A stretch of 9,884 nucleotides of DNA from Candidatus Pelagibacter sp. (GCA_028101445.1 JAOHKR010000022.1:1-9884), one strand, 5' to 3'; counted from the first letter of the stretch, positions 1 to 7,876 are shown. The notes: generated by a model not told the origin, from the sequence alone. Numbers and translations are program-made.

Positions 1-179
1 ATAACATACGTCGGATTTTGAATAAAATTTTTAATTTCAGGATTGTTTTCAAAAAGAGATTGGAAGTTTTTTACGTCTGCCTCAATTTTTTCTAAATCAC
101 TGGACTCTTTGCTGACCTCATAAAGCGCACGTGCGTACCTTTCTGAAGTTTCTGTTGAGAAAGATTTATTTGAGCTCAT
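1..179 (-). CDS. atpH: F1F0 ATP synthase delta subunit, N-terminal part (runs off left edge)
   Basis: This is the first 59 codons of a gene that reads leftwards out of the window. The ATG is at 179-177 and the frame stays open to base 1. The N-terminus carries the block RYARALYEVS near residues 14-23. Further on come an acidic/hydrophobic helical stretch and a segment NNPEIKNFIQNPT, the typical start of the delta/OSCP family. In the family, delta sits on top of the F1 alpha/beta hexamer and ties it to the peripheral stalk b subunits of the membrane F0. The protein has no signal peptide and is peripheral on the cytoplasmic face. In alphaproteobacteria atpH usually opens an atpHAGDC operon and often lies next to priA, which agrees with priA upstream here. 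No Shine-Dalgarno sequence is visible before the ATG; the preceding bases are almost all A and T. The rest of the operon lies beyond the window, so the call rests on the N-terminus plus context. Confidence 0.88.
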   Translation of the reverse strand, partial: MSSNKSFSTETSERYARALYEVSKESSDLEKIEADVKNFQSLFENNPEIKNFIQNPTYV

Positions 180-261
180 TTTTATTTAGTATGAATATTA
201 GTGAAATAATGAGCGTTTCGTATCACATGAGAATATGTTGATCAAGTTACCAAATGATTAA
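180..261. other. Intergenic gap between priA and atpH
   Basis: This 82-base spacer is the longest non-coding stretch in the window and so the most likely place for an atp promoter or for the 3' end of the suc-priA transcript. It is less A/T-monotonous than the other spacers. I see one imperfect dyad at about 222-242, where ATC-ACAT pairs with ATGT-(T)-GAT around a six-base loop. No run of T follows it on the minus strand, so it does not look like an intrinsic terminator. No ORF or RNA gene is supported here. Confidence 0.5.
217..245 (-). promoter_or_regulatory. Weak candidate promoter for atpH
   Basis: Read on the minus strand, TTGATC at 245-240 matches the sigma70-type -35 consensus TTGACA at four of six positions. 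TACGAA lies 17 bases further on at 222-217 and matches the -10 consensus TATAAT at only three of six. The spacing is ideal and the placement, about 38 bases before the atpH ATG, is sensible. The -10 match is poor, and AT-rich DNA yields such pairs by chance. The pair also overlaps the imperfect dyad in this gap. It should be read as a candidate only; the atp genes might instead be read through from the suc-priA unit. Confidence 0.22.
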
Positions 262-2211
262 TTAGCTAAAATTTACTGGATCGACATCAACCGTAAGTTT
301 AATTTTAGATGATATTTTAAGGGAATTTAGAAGATTTGTTATTTTTTTTTGAATCATAACCCCACTTCTAAACCTTAAAAGCAGTCTAGTTCTGAATTTT
401 TTTTTAATTTTTAATAAAGGAGAGTCCACAGGTCCAAGAACCTCAATATTGTTAATTTTTTTTAATTGTATTTTAATTTCTTTTGCCCCTTTAATGCTTA
501 AATCATGCTGTTTGGAGGAAATTATTATTGCTATCAATCTTACAAACGGTGGCAGCTTATTTTTTTTTCTAGTGAGTAATTCTTTTTTCAATAATTGCTC
601 TGATTTATTTTTTATTAACTCATTTAGCGTTGAATCTTCAGGTGTCAAAGTTTGATAGATTATTAAGGACTCGGAACTAAATCTACCCGCTCTGCCACTA
701 AGTTGATGATATAATTGAATATTTTTTTCAGTAGTTCTTAAATCATATCCCCTTCCTGAAAAATCTGCATCAATTACTACAACACAATTTAGTTTTGGAA
801 AATTAAAACCTTTAGATATCATTTGAGTGCCAATTAAAATGTCCACTTCATTGTTATTAATTTTGTTAAATAATTCATCTGTTTGTTTTTTTTTTTTCAT
901 ATAATCACTAGAAAATATTTCCACTTTATTTTTAGGAAAAATATTTTGCACCTCATCAAATATTTTTTCTACACCAGGTCCATACATTATAAATTTACAG
1001 TCACCTTCTTCTTTACATTTATTCTTTATTTTTTTTTCCAGTGAGCAGTGGTGACAAATAGCTTTATTTTTTTTTTTATGAAAAGTTAAATACATAGAAC
1101 AATTTGAACAAACCTGTTTAAATCCACATTTCTGGCAAATTAAATATGGTGCAAATCCTCTTCTATTAATAAAAAACAATACTTGTTCTCTTTTTTTTAA
1201 AAAAGTATTTACATGCAAAATAGTTTCATCAGAAATAAATTTATCCTTAACCTTGTTGATGTTTAAATTTATTATTTTTGTTTTAGGCAATGGGTAGTCG
1301 TTGAATCTTTTTGCTATCTTAACGTGTCTAAATTTTTTATTTTGAATATTGTTATAAGTTTCTATTGAAGGGATGGAAGTAACTAAATGGATTGGGATTT
1401 TTTCAAAAGATGCTCTTGAAATAGCCATATCTCTAGCATTGTAAATCACTCCTTCAACTTGCTTATAGGAGGCATCGTGCTCCTCATCTACAACAATAAG
1501 ACCTAACTTTTTAAACGGTAAAAGTAATGCTGATCGAGCACCTACTATCAATCTTATTTTATTTTCAATTATTCCTTTCCACATAATTCTCTTATTTTTT
1601 GGTGTTATTTTCGAATGCCATATTGCGGGCTCAAAACCAAAAAAATCTTCAAACCTAGATTTGAATTCATTTGTTAAAAAAATTTCTGGTAATAAAACGA
1701 GGGCTTGCTTATTTTTATCAATAATTTTTTTTATTCTTTCAAAATAAACAAGTGTTTTACCTGAGCCTGTTGTTCCTTGAAGGACAGATACATCAAATTT
1801 ATTATTTACTTGATTCAGATAGTCAAGAGCTTTTTTTTGCTCATTATTAAGTCTGTATTTTTTTATATTTTTTTCATATTTATTTAAACTTGAATCAATT
1901 TTTTTTATATAATTGTCTTTGTTTCCGATGGCCATCTTTAAAGTTAATCCTGGTGAAACCATGTTATAAGTTGAAAACCAATCGATAAAATCAACCAAAC
2001 TTTTATTTATTGAATATTTTTCAATTTTTTTATTTATATTTTTGATTTTTATATTTTTTAACTCCGTGTTCTCATGTTTCCAAACAACACCTATTTCTTT
2101 CCCTTTTCCAAAAGGAACTTCTACTAGGTCACCTATTTTAAGTAAAAGATTATTGGAATTATACGTGAACGAAAAATTAAATATTTTTGGCAATAAAACT
2201 TGTGCTTTCAT
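262..2211 (-). CDS. priA: Primosomal protein N' (PriA), replication-restart helicase, shortened form
   Basis: PriA recognises stalled or collapsed replication forks and starts reloading of the DnaB replicative helicase. It is a superfamily 2 ATPase in the cytoplasm. Visible in order: a 3'-end-binding domain (about residues 1-97), Walker A GTTGSGKT (146-153), Walker B DEEH (242-245), a cysteine-rich zinc region (C359, C362, C368, C371, C386, C389, C399, C405), GTQMISKG (461-468), QLSGRAGR (503-510), and the family C-terminal signature DVDPV near 643-647. The protein has 649 residues, compared with about 732 in E. coli. The loss maps to the stretch between residue 97 and the helicase core, where E. 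coli carries a winged-helix domain. Motif III reads VTSI (277-280) where E. coli has GSAT, and the last cysteine pair is CX5C rather than CX2C. The gene is richer in Lys, Asn and Ile codons than the suc genes and contains long A runs, but the frame is intact. It follows lpd after 28 bases with no visible Shine-Dalgarno site. The family assignment is secure; full helicase activity is not assured. Confidence 0.96.
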   Translation of the reverse strand: MKAQVLLPKIFNFSFTYNSNNLLLKIGDLVEVPFGKGKEIGVVWKHENTELKNIKIKNINKKIEKYSINKSLVDFIDWFSTYNMVSPGLTLKMAIGNKDNYIKKIDSSLNKYEKNIKKYRLNNEQKKALDYLNQVNNKFDVSVLQGTTGSGKTLVYFERIKKIIDKNKQALVLLPEIFLTNEFKSRFEDFFGFEPAIWHSKITPKNKRIMWKGIIENKIRLIVGARSALLLPFKKLGLIVVDEEHDASYKQVEGVIYNARDMAISRASFEKIPIHLVTSIPSIETYNNIQNKKFRHVKIAKRFNDYPLPKTKIINLNINKVKDKFISDETILHVNTFLKKREQVLFFINRRGFAPYLICQKCGFKQVCSNCSMYLTFHKKKNKAICHHCSLEKKIKNKCKEEGDCKFIMYGPGVEKIFDEVQNIFPKNKVEIFSSDYMKKKKQTDELFNKINNNEVDILIGTQMISKGFNFPKLNCVVVIDADFSGRGYDLRTTEKNIQLYHQLSGRAGRFSSESLIIYQTLTPEDSTLNELIKNKSEQLLKKELLTRKKNKLPPFVRLIAIIISSKQHDLSIKGAKEIKIQLKKINNIEVLGPVDSPLLKIKKKFRTRLLLRFRSGVMIQKKITNLLNSLKISSKIKLTVDVDPVNFS

Positions 2212-2239
2212 TAATTAATATTAGATGAATTTTTTTTAT
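2212..2239. other. lpd-priA spacer, no ribosome binding site seen
   Basis: This 28-base spacer between the lpd stop and the priA ATG is almost entirely A and T, with an eight-base A run on the coding strand. There is no purine-rich GGAG-like element, no stem-loop and no convincing promoter, so priA is probably read from the suc-lpd transcript. Confidence 0.5.
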
Positions 2240-3646
2240 TTAAAAATGAATTGGTCGCTTATCAACAGCTAATGCAGCTTCTTTAATAGCCTCTGTATGT
2301 GTGGGGTGAGCATGACAAGTTCTGGCTATATCCTCTGCACTTGCTCCAAATTCCATAGCTAATGCCATCTCTGCAATCATATCACCGCAATGTGGTCCAA
2401 TAATATGAACTCCTAGAACTTTATCTGTTTTGCTGTCTGCTAATATTTTTACAAATCCATCTGTCTCGTTGTTAACCTTTGCTCTAGAGTTTGCTAAAAA
2501 CGGAAATTTACCTACTTTATAGGATTGGTTTTCACTTTTTAATTGTTCCTCAGTTTTTCCGACTGTGGCTACTTCTGGAGATGTGTAGACAACTCCAGGA
2601 ATTACATCATAATTTACATGTCCTGATTGACCGGCTAAAATTTCTGCTACAGCTATTCCTTCATCTTCTGCTTTGTGAGCCAGCATTGGACCTTTTATAA
2701 CATCCCCAATAGCATAAATATTTTCTACAGAAGTTTGAAGTTTATTATTTATTTCAATTCTACCTTTGTTATCTAATTTAACGCCAATTTTTGATAAATT
2801 TAATCCTTCCGTGTAAGGTTTTCTGCCCACTGCAACTAAAACTTTATCTACTTCAATTTTTTCTTCTTTTGAATTTTTTATGTCCGTGTAGCTAATAGTT
2901 ACAAAGTCTCCTTTACTGTTTACAGTATTAACTTTTGATCCCATTTTAAATTTTATGCCTTGTTTGGTTAATATTTTTTGAAATTCATTTGAAACTTCTC
3001 TATCCATTCCAGGTGTTATAAAATCTAAATATTCTATAACTGTCACATCTGAACCTAATCTTGACCATACTGAACCCATCTCGAGCCCTATATATCCACC
3101 ACCTATTACAGCTAATTTTTTTGGTACTTTGTCAAAAGATAAAGCTCCTGTTGAAGAAACAATATTTTTTTCATCTATTTCTATGCCAGGCAATGAAGCA
3201 ACTTCTGATCCGGTCGCAATAACAATATTCTTTGCCTTGATGTTAGTCCTGCTGTTATTACTGCCATAAACAACTACATCATTTTTTGAAAAAACAACTC
3301 CTTTTCCTTTTATATATGTGACTTTGTTTTTTTTAAATAAAAATTCAACACCTTTTGTTAGCACTTGAATTGATTTATTTTTATTTGACATCATTTTTTC
3401 TATATTTAATTTAATTCCATCAATTTCTATTCCTTGTTGATTAAAATCTTTTTTTGCTTTTCGATAATTTTCAGATAAATTCAACAAGCTTTTTGAAGGT
3501 ATGCAGCCAACATTAAGACATGTCCCTCCTAGAGCACCTCTAGATTCAACGCAAGCTGTTTTTAGGCCTAATTGAGCTGCTCTGATTGCGCATACATATC
3601 CACCTGGTCCGCCGCCAATTACAACTAAATCAAAATTGTCTTCCAT
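2240..3646 (-). CDS. lpd: Dihydrolipoyl dehydrogenase, E3 of the 2-oxoglutarate dehydrogenase complex
   Basis: E3 reoxidises the dihydrolipoyl group carried by E2 and passes the electrons through FAD to NAD+. The 468-residue length is normal for the family. The N-terminal FAD dinucleotide fold shows GGGPGG (11-16). The redox-active disulfide motif GGTCLNVGC has its cysteines at 43 and 48. ATGSE (144-148) and AIGDV (312-316) complete the FAD site. A second Rossmann motif, GGGYIG (182-187), binds NAD. The C-terminal interface domain holds HAHPTHTE, giving the catalytic pair His447 and Glu452. The start ATG lies only 2 bases after the sucB stop, which supports both the start choice and co-expression with the E2 gene. 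This placement argues that it serves the 2-oxoglutarate complex. In many bacteria one E3 also serves pyruvate or branched-chain complexes, and whether this genome has another copy cannot be seen here. I saw no missing residue or frame damage. Confidence 0.98.
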   Translation of the reverse strand: MEDNFDLVVIGGGPGGYVCAIRAAQLGLKTACVESRGALGGTCLNVGCIPSKSLLNLSENYRKAKKDFNQQGIEIDGIKLNIEKMMSNKNKSIQVLTKGVEFLFKKNKVTYIKGKGVVFSKNDVVVYGSNNSRTNIKAKNIVIATGSEVASLPGIEIDEKNIVSSTGALSFDKVPKKLAVIGGGYIGLEMGSVWSRLGSDVTVIEYLDFITPGMDREVSNEFQKILTKQGIKFKMGSKVNTVNSKGDFVTISYTDIKNSKEEKIEVDKVLVAVGRKPYTEGLNLSKIGVKLDNKGRIEINNKLQTSVENIYAIGDVIKGPMLAHKAEDEGIAVAEILAGQSGHVNYDVIPGVVYTSPEVATVGKTEEQLKSENQSYKVGKFPFLANSRAKVNNETDGFVKILADSKTDKVLGVHIIGPHCGDMIAEMALAMEFGASAEDIARTCHAHPTHTEAIKEAALAVDKRPIHF

Positions 3647-3648
3647 GA

Positions 3649-4950
3649 TTAAATATTAAGAAAAAGTCTCTGTGGTTGTTCTAATGATTCTTTTACAATT
3701 TTTAAAAAAGAAACTGCTTCTTTTCCATCAATTATGCGATGATCATAAGACAGAGCTAAATACATTATTGGTCGTATTTCAACTTTTCCATCAACAACAA
3801 TAGGTCTTTGTACAATATTGTGCATACCTAAAACTGCAGATTGAGGAGGATTTAATATTGGTGTAGATAACATTGATCCATAAATTCCTCCATTGGTAAT
3901 TGTAAAGGTTCCTCCTTGCAGATCTTCAATTGTAATTTTACCATCTTTTGCTTTTTGTCCAAGGTTTCCTATATTTTTTTCTATATCAGCAAATGACATT
4001 TCATCTGTTTCTCTTAATACAGGAACAACTAAACCTCTATCAGTTCCAACAGCAATACTTATATTGTAATAATTTTTATAAACAATTTCTTCTCCTTGGA
4101 TTTCTGCGTTGATTGCCGGGTAATTTTTTAAACCTATAACACAAGCTTTAACAAAAAATGACATAAAACCAAGTTTCACTCCATAGCTATTTTGAAACTC
4201 TTCTTTATATTTATTTCTCATTGACATAACCTCACTCATATCAACTTCATTAAAGGTTGTTAGCATTGCTGCATTTTCTTGTGCTTCTTTTAATCTTTTT
4301 GCAATAGTCAGTCTGAGCCTAGTCATCTTAACTCTTTCTTCAGGACCATGTTTTATTTTTCTCTCAGCAGGAGCTGGTTTGGAGCCCATCAAACTCATAA
4401 TATCTTCTTTTAAAACTAATCCGTTTTTTCCGGTTCCTTGAACTCGACTTAAATCAACTTTAGTTTCTTCAGCCATTTTTCTTGCTGCTGGTGAAACTTG
4501 TTTTATTTCTTTTTTGGTTATTTTTTCTTCATGGACTTGGTCGAGTATTAAAGGTGTTTCGTTATCTAATTTTATTTCATTACTTTTAATTTTTTTTAGT
4601 TTTTTTGGTTTTAAAATTTTTTCTTCTTCAAAAATTTTTATTTCTTCTATTTTATTTTCTTTTTCAGGAGGCGTATAATTATTTACCTCATTAATATTAT
4701 TATTTGTTATTGCTGAACCATTTATAGTACCTAACAAAGATCCAACATTTACTGTCTCTCCTTCTTTCACGGTAATTGTTCCAAGCACACCACTAGTAGG
4801 AGAGGGGACTTCTATATTTACTTTGTCCGTTTCTAGCTCCACAAGTGGTTCATCAGCTGTGACTTCTTCTCCTTGGGATTTAAGCCACTTTGATACTGTA
4901 GCTTCTGTAACCGATTCGCCTAATGTAGGTACTGTAATTTTTTCTGCCAT
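3649..4950 (-). CDS. sucB: Dihydrolipoyllysine succinyltransferase, E2 of the 2-oxoglutarate dehydrogenase complex
   Basis: E2o is the core of the complex. Its swinging lipoyl arm collects the succinyl group from E1o, transfers it to CoA, and delivers electrons to E3. The 433-residue protein shows one lipoyl domain (about 1-78) with the attachment lysine K43 in ETDKVNIE. A peripheral-subunit-binding domain follows (about 151-187, beginning VSPAARKMA). The catalytic acyltransferase domain runs from about 200 to the end, with DHRIIDG giving catalytic His404 and Asp408. The family-typical C-terminus ends in RLFLNI. A single lipoyl domain and the neighbouring sucA favour E2o over the pyruvate E2. 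The linker between the first two domains (about 83-150) is rich in Lys, Glu, Ile and Asn instead of the usual Ala/Pro. The start codon directly abuts the sucA stop (TAA then ATG), pointing to translational coupling and near-equal synthesis of E1 and E2. There is no clear Shine-Dalgarno site, only A-rich sequence with AAAGA inside the sucA end. Confidence 0.98.
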   Translation of the reverse strand: MAEKITVPTLGESVTEATVSKWLKSQGEEVTADEPLVELETDKVNIEVPSPTSGVLGTITVKEGETVNVGSLLGTINGSAITNNNINEVNNYTPPEKENKIEEIKIFEEEKILKPKKLKKIKSNEIKLDNETPLILDQVHEEKITKKEIKQVSPAARKMAEETKVDLSRVQGTGKNGLVLKEDIMSLMGSKPAPAERKIKHGPEERVKMTRLRLTIAKRLKEAQENAAMLTTFNEVDMSEVMSMRNKYKEEFQNSYGVKLGFMSFFVKACVIGLKNYPAINAEIQGEEIVYKNYYNISIAVGTDRGLVVPVLRETDEMSFADIEKNIGNLGQKAKDGKITIEDLQGGTFTITNGGIYGSMLSTPILNPPQSAVLGMHNIVQRPIVVDGKVEIRPIMYLALSYDHRIIDGKEAVSFLKIVKESLEQPQRLFLNI

Positions 4951-7845
4951 TTAATCTTTTAGTATCTTTTCCAATATTTCTTTTTGTTGTGCAAGATGTT
5001 TGTTAAGATTTCCAGTCGCAGTAGAGGAGGATGCTTTTCTACCCACATATTTAACAAATATATCACCAAAATTAATCATTTCTAATGTTCTATCTATATA
5101 ATTTCTCACAGTATTCCACGCCCCCATGTTTTTAGGCTCTTCTTGACACCAAATAAATTCAGCTTTTTTATATCTCTTTAATATATTTGCTAAAGTTTTT
5201 ACTGGGAATGGATAGAGTTGTTCTATTCTTATAAATGTAACTTTATCATTTTTATATTTTTCTCTTGCTTCTACAAGATCATAATAAATTTTACCTGAGC
5301 ACAATACTACTTTTTTAATTTTGTTATCTTTTTTTTTTAGTTCAAGTAAGTTTTTAACTTTTGCGAAAGAGTCATCTTCCAACACTCTATGAAAAGTGCT
5401 TTTGAGTGAAAATTCAGATATATTAGAAACACATTTTTTATGTCTTAGAAGAGATTTCGGTGTCATAATAATTAATGGTTTTCTAAATTCTCTTCGCATT
5501 TGACGCCTTAAAACATGAAAATAATTTGATGGTGTAGTGCAGTTTACAACCTGAATATTTTCGCCCGCACATAATTGTAAGAATCTTTCTAGTCTTGCTG
5601 AAGAGTGTTCCGGACCTTGCCCTTCATAACCATGTGGAAGCAACATGACTAAGCCGCTAGCTCTTCCCCACTTTGACTCTCCAGAAGATATAAATTGGTC
5701 AATAATAATTTGTGCTCCATTTGCAAAATCTCCAAACTGTGCTTCCCATAAAACCAATGTTTCTGGCTCAGAAATAGAATACCCAAACTCAAAACCTAAA
5801 ACTGCAAATTCAGACAATAAACTATCTATGATCTCAAAATTTCTTTGTTCTTTTGAAATATTATTCAGTGGAATATATCTGTCATGATTGTCCTGATTTC
5901 TCAAAACAGCATGTCTTTGGCTAAATGTTCCTCGACCAGAGTCTTGGCCTGATAACCTCACAGAAAATCCCTCGGTAAGTAAACTTCCAAATGCTAAGCT
6001 TTCAGCTGTAGTCCAGTCAATATTTTTGCCTTCTTCTATAGCTTTAAGTCTCAGATCAAATATTTTTTTTAGTGTTTTATGAATAGTAAAATTTTTAGGA
6101 ATTTTCGATATTCTTTTACCTATTTCTGTTAAAAGCTTTTTATCTACTCCGCTGGCTCCTTTTTTATCTTTTCCTAACCCTGGTTTAAATCTGGACCAAG
6201 CTCCATCAAACCATTTTAATTCTGATTTATAATTTTTTGAAGATATAAATTCTTTTTCTAAAAAATTTTTAAAATTCATCTTTTCTTTTTGTAAATTGGC
6301 TTCTGTTGTTAATCCTTCTTGGCTTAATTTTTTTCCATAAAGAGAAAGTGTTGAAGGGTGAGACTTGATTTTTTTATACATTATTGGTTGTGTAAATGAT
6401 GGTTCATCACCTTCATTGTGGCCGAACCTTCTGTAACAAACTATATCGATAACTACATCTCTATTAAATTTTTGCCTATATTCTGTGGCAATTTTTGCAC
6501 AATGAACCACAGCCTCGGGATAATCACCATTAACGTGAAATATTGGCGCTTGCGCAATTTTTGCTACATCAGATGGGTATGGAGATGATCTTGCAAATCT
6601 TGGTGCAGTTGTGAATCCTATTTGATTATTAACAATTATATGTATTGTCCCTCCAATATTATGTCCGGGCAAACCTGACATGGCAAAACATTCTGCAACT
6701 ATACCTTGGCCGGCAAAAGCTGCATCTCCATGCATTAAAACTGGAATAACTTTTTTTCTACTTTTATCTTTATGAAAAAATTGTTTAGCTCGAACTTGGC
6801 CAAGTACAACTGGATTTACTGCCTCTAAATGTGAAGGATTATCTGTAAGACTTATATGAACAGAATTACCATCAAACACTCTATTTGAGGAAGCTCCTAA
6901 GTGGTATTTAACATCTCCCTCAAAACTTTTATTAGTGCTCACTGTTTTTCCAAAAAACTCACTAAAAATTGCTTTAAACGGTTTACCCATAACATTTGCT
7001 AAAACATTAAGTCTACCTCTGTGAGGCATGCCTATTTTTATTTCTTTTGCCCCTAAATTTCCCCCTTTTTTAATTATTTGTTCCAATGCAGGTATCAATG
7101 ACTCTCCACCATCTAAACCGAATCTTTTAGTTCCAACAAATTTTATATGTAGATATTTTTCAAAACCTTCTGCTTGAATAATTTTGTTTAAAATTGCTTT
7201 TTTTCCATTTTCTGTGAATGAAATATTTTTTTCTGGTCCTTCAATTCTATCTCTGATCCAACTTTTTTCTTCTGGATCCCCCATATGCATAAATTCATAA
7301 CCGATATTTGCAGAATAAGTTTTCTTAAGTATTTCTAATATTTGATTTAAATCTGCATATTGTAAACCAAGGACTCCATCTAAAAATATTTTTCTATCAT
7401 AGTCTTTTTTTTTAAAACCATATGTTTCTGGTTTTAATTCTTGATGTTCTTCTTTTTTTTGAATTGCAAGAGGATCTAAGTTAGCTATCAAGTGACCTCT
7501 TATTCTATAAGCTCTTATTAACATTATTGCTCTCACAGAGTCTTTTGAAGCTTGTTTAATGCTATTTAAATTTATATGGGTAGTTTTAGAGTCTTCTTCA
7601 TTATTAATTTTTTCTAGAATTTTTAATTTTCTTAATTTTTTTTCTGGTGACCAGCTTGGTCCTTTAATATCTTCATAAATTAATTTTTCATCATCACTTA
7701 GGCCATCAAAAAACTTTCTCCAACTATCTGGCAAAGAACTAGGATTAGAAATATAATCAGCATAAAATTCATTAATAAATTCAGAATTTATACCAGTTAA
7801 AAAAGAAGTTTTTTTGTAAGTTATATTGTTATCAGATGAAGACAT
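4951..7845 (-). CDS. sucA: 2-oxoglutarate dehydrogenase E1 component, thiamine diphosphate dependent
   Basis: E1o decarboxylates 2-oxoglutarate on thiamine diphosphate and succinylates the lipoyl arm of E2o; it is usually the rate-setting step of the complex. The product has 964 residues, slightly longer than the 933 of E. coli. The N-terminal region (about 14-48, FLTGIN to WRKFF) matches the segment that in this family docks E1o onto the E2o core. GMPHRGRLNVLANV (272-285) holds a substrate-site histidine, H275. The thiamine diphosphate/Mg motif starts at GDAAFAGQG (373-381) and closes at the NN pair 406-407. The transketolase-like second half has PHGYEGQGPEHSSAR (737-751), and the C-terminal part carries WCQEEPKNMGAW (899-910), all typical of E1o. 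These features separate it from the E1 of pyruvate dehydrogenase. It lies between sucD and sucB, 31 bases after sucD, without a visible Shine-Dalgarno site. The frame is uninterrupted and I saw no missing key residue. Confidence 0.98.
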   Translation of the reverse strand: MSSSDNNITYKKTSFLTGINSEFINEFYADYISNPSSLPDSWRKFFDGLSDDEKLIYEDIKGPSWSPEKKLRKLKILEKINNEEDSKTTHINLNSIKQASKDSVRAIMLIRAYRIRGHLIANLDPLAIQKKEEHQELKPETYGFKKKDYDRKIFLDGVLGLQYADLNQILEILKKTYSANIGYEFMHMGDPEEKSWIRDRIEGPEKNISFTENGKKAILNKIIQAEGFEKYLHIKFVGTKRFGLDGGESLIPALEQIIKKGGNLGAKEIKIGMPHRGRLNVLANVMGKPFKAIFSEFFGKTVSTNKSFEGDVKYHLGASSNRVFDGNSVHISLTDNPSHLEAVNPVVLGQVRAKQFFHKDKSRKKVIPVLMHGDAAFAGQGIVAECFAMSGLPGHNIGGTIHIIVNNQIGFTTAPRFARSSPYPSDVAKIAQAPIFHVNGDYPEAVVHCAKIATEYRQKFNRDVVIDIVCYRRFGHNEGDEPSFTQPIMYKKIKSHPSTLSLYGKKLSQEGLTTEANLQKEKMNFKNFLEKEFISSKNYKSELKWFDGAWSRFKPGLGKDKKGASGVDKKLLTEIGKRISKIPKNFTIHKTLKKIFDLRLKAIEEGKNIDWTTAESLAFGSLLTEGFSVRLSGQDSGRGTFSQRHAVLRNQDNHDRYIPLNNISKEQRNFEIIDSLLSEFAVLGFEFGYSISEPETLVLWEAQFGDFANGAQIIIDQFISSGESKWGRASGLVMLLPHGYEGQGPEHSSARLERFLQLCAGENIQVVNCTTPSNYFHVLRRQMRREFRKPLIIMTPKSLLRHKKCVSNISEFSLKSTFHRVLEDDSFAKVKNLLELKKKDNKIKKVVLCSGKIYYDLVEAREKYKNDKVTFIRIEQLYPFPVKTLANILKRYKKAEFIWCQEEPKNMGAWNTVRNYIDRTLEMINFGDIFVKYVGRKASSSTATGNLNKHLAQQKEILEKILKD

Positions 7846-7876
7846 TAAAAATTATTTTAACATAAATTATTAAAAA
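7846..7876. other. sucD-sucA spacer, no ribosome binding site seen
   Basis: This 31-base spacer holds only two G/C pairs or fewer in its centre and is otherwise A and T. An eight-base direct repeat AAATTATT occurs at 7849-7856 and 7864-7871, but repeats this short are expected by chance in such composition. There is no purine-rich element before the sucA ATG and no stem-loop, so this is best read as an ordinary spacer within the operon. Confidence 0.5.

Noticed and set aside
222..242. Imperfect dyad considered as an intrinsic terminator for the suc-priA transcript
   Set aside because: The stem is short, bulged and A/T-rich, and no T run follows it on the minus strand.
449..655. Open frame on the plus strand inside priA, 68 codons
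   Set aside because: It lies entirely within priA in antisense, has a low-complexity Phe/Leu/Ile/Ser composition, and no recognisable domain. It is a shadow frame.
262..2211. priA considered as a decaying pseudogene because of its short length and unusual motifs
   Set aside because: The frame is open throughout, and Walker A, Walker B, all eight cysteines, GTQM, SGRAGR and the C-terminal DVDP signature are present. It is reduced but appears functional.
2491..2700. Open frame on the plus strand inside lpd, 69 codons, Leu-rich
   Set aside because: It is antisense to an intact and conserved lpd. The Leu richness follows from AT-rich codons read on the other strand and is not a credible membrane protein.
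7849..7871. Direct repeat AAATTATT, two copies 15 bases apart, between sucD and sucA
   Set aside because: An eight-base A/T-only repeat is expected by chance in a spacer of this composition, and there is no third copy or symmetry to suggest a binding site.
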